Of a stretch of DNA of 5,294 nt, positions 1 through 5,294 are shown one piece after another. Under the pieces are notes generated by a model. That model ran no database searches. It saw only the letters and a list, made by a program, of their open reading frames with translations, and was not told where the DNA came from. Location of the stretch: assembly GCA_028287205.1 (NCBI GenBank), contig JAQBQC010000334.1:1-5294 (forward strand), written 5' to 3'. This stretch comes from Gemmatimonadota bacterium (GTDB lineage Bacteria; Gemmatimonadota; Gemmatimonadetes; Gemmatimonadales; Gemmatimonadaceae). Position 1 is the first letter of the stretch; each line of letters opens with the position of its first letter. The position numbers were made by a program, and so were the translations under genes.

Positions 1-519
1 ATCTCCGAGAGCTTCGGGAGCGCGTTCGCGAAGGCGCAGCTCGCCGCCGACAACGGGCTGCCGCTCAGCGGCGCGATCCTCGTGACGGTGAACGATTCCG
101 ACAAGCCGCACGTCGCGCCGATCGTGCGCCGGTTCCAGGACATGGGCTTCCGCGTGCTCGCGACGCCGGGAACCGCGAAGTTCCTGCGCGCGCGCGGGAT
201 CGCGGCGGAGACGGTGTTCAAGGTGCACGAGGGGCGCCCCAACGGCGTCGATCTCATCGTGAACGGTCAGGTCCAGCTCCTGATCAACACGCCGCTCGGC
301 AAGCACTCGCAGACCGACGACTACACGATGCGGCAGGCGGCCGTCGCGCATCGCATTCCGTACACCACGACGATGTCCGCGGCGAACGCCGCATGCGACG
401 CGATTCTGTCGCTCCGCTTCCGGCCTCCCCAGGTGCGCTCGCTGCAGGAGTGGCACGAGGTGGCCCGCGCCGCCACGGTCCGTGCGCGGCGCGACGTCCC
501 GGCACCCATCGGAACCTGA
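1..519 (+). CDS. carB: Carbamoyl-phosphate synthase large subunit, C-terminal part (5' end outside window)
   Basis: This is the last 172 codons of the large subunit that makes carbamoyl phosphate from bicarbonate, ATP and glutamine-derived ammonia, the cytosolic entry step to pyrimidines and arginine. The frame is open from base 1 and stops with TGA at 517-519. The first visible residues (ESFGSAFAKAQLAA) match the end of the second ATP-grasp half. They are followed by the MGS-like allosteric domain from about window codon 25 to 140. Family landmarks are VNDSDK (codons 30-35), ATPGTAKF (54-61), KVHEGRP and INTPLG. The Lys, Thr and Asn positions known to contact nucleotide or phosphate effectors in E. 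coli CarB appear retained, so UMP-type control is plausible. The GTG at 82 is internal, not a start. The C-terminus is an ordinary short tail. The stop overlaps the next start, so the gene is probably co-transcribed with the aminotransferase. The identification is firm; only the missing N-terminal ~900 residues are unknown. Confidence 0.95.
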   Translation: MSESFGSAFAKAQLAADNGLPLSGAILVTVNDSDKPHVAPIVRRFQDMGFRVLATPGTAKFLRARGIAAETVFKVHEGRPNGVDLIVNGQVQLLINTPLGKHSQTDDYTMRQAAVAHRIPYTTTMSAANAACDAILSLRFRPPQVRSLQEWHEVARAATVRARRDVPAPIGT

Positions 520-1631
520 TGCCAGTCCCACTGCTCGATCTGCGCGCGCAGTACGCGCGCATTCGCGAGAAGGTCGTCCCCGCGATGATGCAGGTCGTCG
601 AGGATCAGACCTTCATTCTCGGAAAGCAGGTGGAAGACTTCGAGCGGGAGATCGCGGCGCTGTCGCACACGAAGTACGCCATTGGTTGCGCGAATGGCTC
701 GGACGCGCTGCTGCTCTCGCTGCGCGCCCTCGATATCGGTGCCGGCCACGAGGTGATCACCACGCCGTTCACCTTCTTCGCGACCGCCGGGATGACGCAC
801 AACTCCGGGGCGAAGCCCGTGTTCGCGGACATCGATGCCGATACGTTCAGCATGAACCCCGCGGCCGCGGCCGCCGCGGTCACGAGCCGAACGAAGGCGG
901 TGATGCCGGTGGACCTCTTTGGCCAGATGTCGCCCATCGAGCGCTACCGGACGGCGATGCCAAAAATGCCGCTGATCGAGGATGCGGCGCAGTCCATCGG
1001 CGCGCGCCGCAGCTTCGATGGCGAGTGGACCATGGCGGGCGAGATGGCGACCATCGGCACCTACAGCTTCTTCCCCTCGAAGAATCTCGGCGGCTACGGC
1101 GATGGTGGAATGATCGTCACGCAGGACGATCATCTCGCGATGCGCCTGCGCCGGCTCCGCACGCACGGTGCGATCAAGACGTACGTGCACGAGGAAGTGG
1201 GCTTCAACAGCCGACTGGACACACTGCAGGCCGCGATACTCTCCGCCAAGCTGCCGTTCCTCGCCGAATGGAGCGCAGCCCGCCGGAAGCATGCCGAGTA
1301 CTATGATGCGGCGTTCAAGGACGTTGCAGAAATTCGCACGCCGGCCATCGACGAAGCGAATGAGTCCATCTATAATCAGTACACCATACGCACCGATCGC
1401 CGCGACGCATTGCAGGCGCATCTGAAAGCGAAGGAGATCGGCACGGCGATCTACTATCCGATCCCGCTTCACCTGCAGCAGTGCTTCGCCTATCTCGGCC
1501 ACAAGCCGGGCGCATTCCCGGAATCAGAGCGCGCATCAAAGGAGGTCCTCTCGCTGCCCGTCTATCCCGAGCTTTCGCAGTCGCAGCAGGACGAAGTCAT
1601 CGAGGCGGTCCGCTCATTCTTCGGTCGCTGA
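519..1631 (+). CDS. DegT/DnrJ/EryC1/StrS-family PLP-dependent sugar aminotransferase
   Basis: This 370-residue fold-type I aminotransferase should transfer an amino group, usually from glutamate, to a keto group on a nucleotide-linked sugar in the cytosol. The start MPVPLLDLRAQY is typical of the family and fixes ATG 519; an upstream in-frame ATG at 393 would run 127 bases into carB. Visible landmarks are the phosphate-binding CANGSDAL (57-64), IEDAAQS with PLP-ring Asp155 and Gln158, the Schiff-base lysine Lys188 in SFFPSKNLGGYGDGG, NSRLDTLQAAIL (from 230), and the substrate-side YYPIPLH (312-318). Length is normal and no key residue is missing. The SFFPSK-LG-YGDGG signature and the overall pattern resemble WbpE, the C3 aminotransferase for UDP-3-keto-GlcNAc uronate, and QdtB/FdtB-type enzymes, more than ArnB. 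C3 amination is therefore favoured, but the substrate is inferred. It lies between carB and a wzi-like gene with TGATG overlaps on both sides, suggesting translational coupling and a role in amino-sugar supply for surface glycans. Confidence 0.92.
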   Translation: MPVPLLDLRAQYARIREKVVPAMMQVVEDQTFILGKQVEDFEREIAALSHTKYAIGCANGSDALLLSLRALDIGAGHEVITTPFTFFATAGMTHNSGAKPVFADIDADTFSMNPAAAAAAVTSRTKAVMPVDLFGQMSPIERYRTAMPKMPLIEDAAQSIGARRSFDGEWTMAGEMATIGTYSFFPSKNLGGYGDGGMIVTQDDHLAMRLRRLRTHGAIKTYVHEEVGFNSRLDTLQAAILSAKLPFLAEWSAARRKHAEYYDAAFKDVAEIRTPAIDEANESIYNQYTIRTDRRDALQAHLKAKEIGTAIYYPIPLHLQQCFAYLGHKPGAFPESERASKEVLSLPVYPELSQSQQDEVIEAVRSFFGR

Positions 1632-3232
1632 TGCGACGCGCAGCAGCGCTGGCGCTCGCGCTCACTCTCGCGGCGCCCATCTCCGCACTCGCGCAGCATG
1701 CGCTCGTCGGACTTCCGCTCACCGACCCCGCGTACACGCAGCTCGATGGACTCATGCGACAGGGGTGCGCAGCGGCGCGCGTGTCGCAGTTCCGTCCATT
1801 CTTCGTCGGCGACATTCGCAAGGCGCTGAAAGCAGCCGAGAGTGATTCGGGGTGCGTGGGCACGCTGCTCACAGCGCTGCGGGCGCGTTTCCCCGAGGAC
1901 ACCGCGCCCCGCGATACCGCGCGCAGCCGGCTGTCATTCGGCGCGGCAGCCACGCTCCAGGCGACGGGTCTCAAGAACGGCACCTTCTATCCGCTCTGGC
2001 AGGATGTCCGTCCCACGTCCGAAGGCGAGCCCGCGGTCGTGGGCATCGGGCGCATCCGGCTCACGTACGACGGCGGCCCGCACGTGGTTCTCGTCACCGA
2101 GGCGTTCGGCGAGACGGATGTGCGCAACGATCCACACATCCGCGAATCGCCTTTTCGCAGCACGTCCGGTGTGGTCGGCTTTCAGGACGCATACATCAGC
2201 GCCGAAGTCGGAAAGCTCATCGTCTCGCTCGGCCGCGCGCGCGAAGCGTGGCTTGGCGATGGCCAGGAGTCGCTCGTGCTCTCCGCGAACGGACCTGCCT
2301 ACGACCGGCTGCTGCTCGCGCTTCGCTTTTCCAAGTTCGAGCTCCGCGCGTTCGCGGCGACGATCAACGATGTCGTGCTCGACTCGTCCCGCGACGTGCT
2401 GCCGGCGGGCGTGGCTCAGCAACGGTGGCATCGATTCGCCTTCGGTCACGGACTTACGTATCGACCCACGAAGAAGATCGAGCTCACGATCGGCGAGACC
2501 GCCGTCGTGCAGCGGCAGGGATTCACCGTCGATCTGGCGTATCTGAATCCGCTCATGATCTATCAGACCACGCAACACGACACGAGCCAGAGCGGAGCAG
2601 GGGATGCGAACCTCACCGGCTTCTTCGCGGTGCGCGCAACAGCGGGACGCGCGACGTTCTCCGGCGAGTTCCTCGTCGACGACATCCAGATCGACGCGAA
2701 GGATCGGGCGAACTATCCGAACCAGCTCGGCTGGAATGTCGAAGCGGCGTACGCGCTGCCGATCATCTACTTGTCTTCCGTCGGCGTGCAGTACCGGCGC
2801 ATCGACAGCTTCACCTACATCGGACAGGTCGACTACTCCAAGGTCTATCAGAACTTCGATCAGCCGCTCGGCTCCGAGCTCGGCCCCGACGCGGATATGG
2901 TACGCGGCTACGCCGAGTACTGGGCCTCGGGCAAGCTGCGCTTCGTCGGCGGAATCGCACGGTGGCGCCACGGCGCATATCGCATCACCGATCGGCCGAC
3001 GCTCAATCGCCTCGGACACTCGAACGATCCGTATCCCGACGTCACTGTCGATCGCCCCGATGTGCAGAGGGCCTGGATCGGTGACGCTTCGGCCGAGTGG
3101 CTCGATGGCATCATCCCGATCACGGCGAAGCTCGAGGTGGCGCGGATCACGAACGTGAACAACCAGCCCACGCCGGCGAAGAATCTCGCGCGGTTCCAGC
3201 TGATCGCGAGCTACCGCTTCCGCTACCCCTGA
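1631..3232 (+). CDS. Wzi-like capsule assembly / outer-membrane beta-barrel protein
   Basis: This 533-residue protein is predicted to be secreted to the outer membrane. ATG 1631 was chosen because it starts a clear signal peptide: two Arg, a hydrophobic Ala/Leu run and a probable cleavage after ISALA or ISALAQ (about residue 21-22). It also overlaps the previous stop by one base. Mature residues ~30-80 look helical, and the rest alternates hydrophobic and polar residues, with many Tyr/Trp/Phe as in beta strands. The stretch from Ala187 (AYISAEVGKLIVSLGRA) to about 225, with GRAREAWLGDG then ESLVLSANGPAYDRL, matches the core pattern of the Wzi family. Wzi is an outer-membrane barrel with a periplasmic helical domain that helps hold capsular polysaccharide on the surface in E. 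coli. The C-terminus (FQLIASYRFRYP) is aromatic-rich like a barrel-insertion signal, though it ends in Pro. Only two cysteines occur, Cys46 and Cys75. The family is assigned from pattern recognition. Another barrel or porin family is the main alternative. Confidence 0.75.
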   Translation: MRRAAALALALTLAAPISALAQHALVGLPLTDPAYTQLDGLMRQGCAAARVSQFRPFFVGDIRKALKAAESDSGCVGTLLTALRARFPEDTAPRDTARSRLSFGAAATLQATGLKNGTFYPLWQDVRPTSEGEPAVVGIGRIRLTYDGGPHVVLVTEAFGETDVRNDPHIRESPFRSTSGVVGFQDAYISAEVGKLIVSLGRAREAWLGDGQESLVLSANGPAYDRLLLALRFSKFELRAFAATINDVVLDSSRDVLPAGVAQQRWHRFAFGHGLTYRPTKKIELTIGETAVVQRQGFTVDLAYLNPLMIYQTTQHDTSQSGAGDANLTGFFAVRATAGRATFSGEFLVDDIQIDAKDRANYPNQLGWNVEAAYALPIIYLSSVGVQYRRIDSFTYIGQVDYSKVYQNFDQPLGSELGPDADMVRGYAEYWASGKLRFVGGIARWRHGAYRITDRPTLNRLGHSNDPYPDVTVDRPDVQRAWIGDASAEWLDGIIPITAKLEVARITNVNNQPTPAKNLARFQLIASYRFRYP

Positions 3233-3333
3233 CGGCGGGCCAGCCAAGCTTGTTGCCCCTCTCGGCTGCGGCGGGTAACTTCAACGGCTGTATCGCTTTT
3301 CAGCTTTTCTCCGCTTTCCCATGCGAACCCTGA
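3233..3333 (+). other. Intergenic spacer with pyrimidine-rich leader
   Basis: This is the only gap between genes in the window, 101 bases separating the carB-aminotransferase-wzi block from ugd. Its second half is strikingly pyrimidine-rich and contains gcttttc at 3295-3301, again at 3303-3309, and the variant gctttcc at 3313-3319. No Shine-Dalgarno sequence precedes ATG 3334. Only a weak 5-base pairing (cagcc 3241-3245 with ggctg 3264-3268) is seen, with no following T-run, so I do not call a terminator. Read-through from the left block into ugd remains possible. Confidence 0.6.
3253..3281 (+). promoter_or_regulatory. Weak sigma70-like promoter candidate for ugd-uxs
   Basis: TTGCCC (3253-3258, four of six matches to TTGACA) is followed after exactly 17 bases by TAACTT (3276-3281, three of six matches to TATAAT). 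Transcription would begin near 3288, giving a leader of about 45 bases before ATG 3334. Position and spacing are suitable, but the hexamers are poor and chance is a real alternative in a 101-base gap. Confidence 0.22.
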
Positions 3334-4644
3334 ATGCGCATCACCGTCGTCGGAACCGGCTACGTCGGCTTGGTCGTGGGTGCCTGTCTCGCGGAGACCG
3401 GTAACGACGTCCACTGCGCCGATCTCGATGTCGCCAAGATCGAGGGGCTGAAGAAGAACGTCCTTCCGATCTACGAGCCGGGGCTGGACGCGCTGGTCGA
3501 GCGCAATCAGTCGCAGGGCCGCCTGAAGTTCACGATCGATGTACCCGCGGCGATCGCGGGAGCCGAGGTCGTGTTCATCGCGGTCGGTACTCCACCTGAC
3601 GAGGATGGCTCCGCCGATCTGCGCCACGTGCTCGCCGTCGCGGAGCTCGTCGGGAAGCACATGACGCGCGAGGTGGTGGTCGTCACCAAGTCGACGGTGC
3701 CCGTGGGGACGGCGGACAAGGTCGAGACGGCGGTAGCGAAGCACGCGAGGCTCCCGTTTCATCTCTGCAGCAATCCGGAGTTTCTGAAGGAAGGCGCCGC
3801 GGTGGACGACTTTCTCAAGCCGGATCGCGTCGTGCTCGGCGTCGCCACCGACCACGCGCGCTCCGTGATGGCGGAGCTCTACGCGCCGTTCGTGCGCACC
3901 GGAAAGCCGATCATCTTCATGGACATCCCGTCCGCCGAGATGACGAAGTATGCGGCGAACGCGATGCTCGCGACGCGCATCTCGTTCATGAACGAGGTTG
4001 CGAATCTGTGCGAGCGCGTCGGCGCGGACGTCGACATGGTGCGCAAGGGCATTGGCAGCGACGATCGCATCGGCCCGTCCTTTCTGTTCCCCGGTCCCGG
4101 CTACGGCGGCTCGTGCTTTCCCAAGGACGTCAAGGCGCTGCTTCGCACGTCCGAGGATCGCGACGCGGAGATGTCGGTACTGCGCGCGGTCGAGGAGGCG
4201 AACGATCGGCAGAAGCACGTGTTGTTCGCGAAGCTCAAGAAGGTGATGGGCGATTCGATCGGCGGCGCGCGCATCGCGGTGTGGGGACTCGCCTTCAAGC
4301 CGCAGACGGACGACATGCGCGAGTCCCCGGCGCTCACGCTGATCGATGAGCTGCTCGGAGCCGGCGCCACCGTCGTCGCGCACGATCCGGTTGCGATGCA
4401 CGAGGCGCAGCGCCGGCTTGGCGACAAGGTCGCCTACGCCGCGACCAACTACGACGCGCTCGACGGCGCGGCGGCGCTCGTGGTGGTCACCGACTGGAAC
4501 GAGTACCGGCATCCGGATTTCTCGCGCATCAAGAGCGCGCTCTCGCGTCCCATCGTCATCGATGGACGAAACCTGTACGATCCGAACAAGATGAAGAATC
4601 TCGGCTTCACCTATCGCTCGATCGGTCGCGGAGATCAGTCATGA
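3334..4644 (+). CDS. ugd: UDP-glucose 6-dehydrogenase
   Basis: This 436-residue cytosolic enzyme oxidises UDP-glucose twice with NAD+ to UDP-glucuronate, the precursor of many acidic surface polysaccharides and of UDP-xylose. ATG 3334 begins directly with the Rossmann strand [14 protein letters not shown]: GxGxxG at Gly7, Gly9, Gly12 and the ribose-binding acid Asp30. Further landmarks are TKSTVPVGT with Thr121, NPEFLKEG with Glu149, KYAANAML with Lys205 and Asn209, [12 protein letters not shown] with catalytic Cys261 and Asp265, and the C-terminal UDP-binding domain starting at about VWGLAFKP and including DDMRESPAL. All catalytic residues expected from characterised UDP-glucose dehydrogenases are present and the length is normal. 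Close relatives act on UDP-GlcNAc or UDP-ManNAc (WbpA, WecC), but the sequence pattern and the adjoining UDP-glucuronate decarboxylase favour UDP-glucose. The stop overlaps the next gene by four bases (ATGA), so the two consecutive pathway enzymes are probably made together. Confidence 0.95.
   Translation: MRITVVGTGYVGLVVGACLAETGNDVHCADLDVAKIEGLKKNVLPIYEPGLDALVERNQSQGRLKFTIDVPAAIAGAEVVFIAVGTPPDEDGSADLRHVLAVAELVGKHMTREVVVVTKSTVPVGTADKVETAVAKHARLPFHLCSNPEFLKEGAAVDDFLKPDRVVLGVATDHARSVMAELYAPFVRTGKPIIFMDIPSAEMTKYAANAMLATRISFMNEVANLCERVGADVDMVRKGIGSDDRIGPSFLFPGPGYGGSCFPKDVKALLRTSEDRDAEMSVLRAVEEANDRQKHVLFAKLKKVMGDSIGGARIAVWGLAFKPQTDDMRESPALTLIDELLGAGATVVAHDPVAMHEAQRRLGDKVAYAATNYDALDGAAALVVVTDWNEYRHPDFSRIKSALSRPIVIDGRNLYDPNKMKNLGFTYRSIGRGDQS
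4630..4635 (+). promoter_or_regulatory. Shine-Dalgarno site for the UDP-glucuronate decarboxylase gene
   Basis: GGAGAT ends five bases before ATG 4641, inside the last codons of ugd. It is the only clear ribosome binding site before any of the four starts in the window. It supports initiation at 4641 and suggests this gene can recruit ribosomes by itself as well as through the ATGA overlap. Confidence 0.55.
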
Positions 4645-5294
4645 GAGTGCTGATCACCGGAGGCGCCGGGTTCCTCGGCTCCCACCTCACCGATCGCTTT
4701 CTGGCGGATGGGCACGAGGTGGTCGGGCTCGACAACTTCATCACCGGACACCCGGACAACATCGCGCACCTCGCGAGCGATCAGCGCTACGAGTTCGTCC
4801 AGCACAACATCTCGACGTACACGTACGTGAAAGGAAAGCTCGACGGCGTGCTGCACTTCGCGAGCCCCGCCAGCCCGATCGACTATCTCGAGCTTCCGAT
4901 TCCGACGCTCAAGGTGGGCGCGCTGGGCACGCACAACGCGCTCGGTCTCGCGAAGGAGAAGGGTGCGCGCTTCTTTCTCGCATCCACGAGCGAGGTGTAC
5001 GGAGATCCGCTGGTGCATCCGCAGCCCGAGACGTACTGGGGGAACGTGAATCCCGTTGGGCCGCGCGGCGTGTACGACGAATCCAAGCGCTTCGCCGAGG
5101 CGCTGACGATGGCATACCATCGCTTTCACGGACTCGACACGCGCATCGTCCGCATCTTCAACACGTACGGTCCTCGTATGCGGCCGCGCGACGGACGGGT
5201 CGTCTCGAACTTCATCGTCCAGGCTCTGCGCAACGAGCCCATCACGATCTATGGCAACGGATCGCAGACGCGAAGCTTCTGCTACGTCTCCGAC
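4641..5294 (+). CDS. UDP-glucuronate decarboxylase (UDP-xylose synthase), 3' end outside window
   Basis: An extended short-chain dehydrogenase/reductase whose 218 visible codons stay open to the window edge. It should oxidise C4 of UDP-glucuronate, decarboxylate it and usually re-reduce it to UDP-xylose, using tightly bound NAD+. The N-terminal [16 protein letters not shown] gives the GxxGxxG nucleotide-binding motif (Gly7, Gly10, Gly13), with Asp31 after the second strand. STSEVYGD carries Glu118, and YDESK gives catalytic Tyr145 and Lys149. The 27-residue Glu-to-Tyr spacing equals that in human UXS1. The stretch [18 protein letters not shown] is characteristic of UXS and separates it from dTDP-glucose dehydratases and UDP-glucose 4-epimerases. 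About 100 residues should be missing, judging from ~315-residue bacterial forms. There is no N-terminal membrane anchor, so it is cytosolic. ATG 4641 overlaps the ugd stop, placing substrate-making and substrate-using enzymes in tandem. Release of UDP-4-keto-pentose instead of UDP-xylose, seen in some bacterial relatives, cannot be excluded. Confidence 0.92.
   Translation, partial: MRVLITGGAGFLGSHLTDRFLADGHEVVGLDNFITGHPDNIAHLASDQRYEFVQHNISTYTYVKGKLDGVLHFASPASPIDYLELPIPTLKVGALGTHNALGLAKEKGARFFLASTSEVYGDPLVHPQPETYWGNVNPVGPRGVYDESKRFAEALTMAYHRFHGLDTRIVRIFNTYGPRMRPRDGRVVSNFIVQALRNEPITIYGNGSQTRSFCYVSD

Noticed and set aside
393..518. Upstream in-frame ATG extending the aminotransferase by 42 residues
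   Set aside because: The extension would overlap carB by 127 bases and gives Ala/Gly/Arg-rich sequence unlike the family, whose N-terminus matches MPVPLLDL at 519.
321..1502. 393-codon open frame on the minus strand opposite the aminotransferase
   Set aside because: It is Arg/His/Val-rich with no recognisable domain and lies opposite a fully motif-supported gene. Long antisense frames are expected where GC at third positions is high.
1481..1630. In-frame extension upstream of the wzi-like start
   Set aside because: It lies inside the aminotransferase 3' end and would bury the clear signal peptide that begins at ATG 1631.
1852..3084. 410-codon + strand frame inside the wzi-like gene
   Set aside because: Very Arg-rich out-of-frame translation without hydrophobic structure or motifs, while the overlapping frame has a signal peptide and barrel-like pattern.
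1934..3247. 437-codon open frame on the minus strand opposite the wzi-like gene
   Set aside because: Charged, low-information composition with no family motif. It mirrors the coding strand in a GC-rich gene and is best read as an artefact.
3241..3268. Possible terminator hairpin after the wzi-like gene
   Set aside because: The stem is only five pairs (cagcc/ggctg) with an 18-base loop and no T-run follows, so it is not distinguishable from chance.
3097..3333. 78-codon + strand frame spanning the wzi-like 3' end and the intergenic gap
   Set aside because: Most of it is an out-of-frame reading of the wzi-like gene, and the rest is low-complexity leader with no motif or ribosome site.
3223..4512. 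429-codon open frame on the minus strand opposite ugd
   Set aside because: The + strand carries every catalytic motif of UDP-glucose dehydrogenase over the same bases; the antisense product is Arg/His-rich and unrecognisable.

Overview
This is a GC-rich, densely packed bacterial stretch in which all five protein genes lie on the + strand. It combines the tail of a pyrimidine/arginine biosynthesis gene with a set of nucleotide-sugar and cell-surface polysaccharide genes. The lineage cannot be fixed from the sequence. High GC at third codon positions, few recognisable Shine-Dalgarno sites and a divergent Wzi-type porin would suit a GC-rich Gram-negative phylum such as Gemmatimonadota, but that is only a tentative inference. 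An outer membrane is implied by the predicted beta-barrel protein.

Left block (1-3232): the 3' end of carB (carbamoyl-phosphate synthase large subunit, allosteric MGS domain) is followed by a DegT/StrS-type PLP-dependent sugar aminotransferase of the WbpE/QdtB kind. Next comes a secreted 533-residue Wzi-like outer-membrane protein. Both junctions are TGATG overlaps in which stop and start share one base, so these three genes look like one translationally coupled operon.

Middle gap (3233-3333): the only intergenic space, 101 bases. It holds a weak promoter-like pair and a pyrimidine-rich leader with three near-identical gcttttc units. No convincing terminator is visible.

Right block (3334-5294): UDP-glucose 6-dehydrogenase overlaps by four bases (ATGA) with UDP-glucuronate decarboxylase, which runs off the right edge. 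Together they convert UDP-glucose to UDP-glucuronate and then to UDP-xylose (or a 4-keto-pentose intermediate).

Taken together, the genes look like part of an exopolysaccharide/capsule locus: precursor synthesis (Ugd, UXS), an amino-sugar step (aminotransferase) and a surface-attachment or assembly barrel (Wzi-like). The locus is attached to the end of a pyrimidine gene whose pathway ultimately supplies UTP for UDP-sugars. No glycosyltransferase, Wza/Wzc, flippase or polymerase is in the window. I see no RNA gene, mobile element or CRISPR, and no clear candidate for a wholly new system; the most unusual point is the carB-aminotransferase-wzi linkage.
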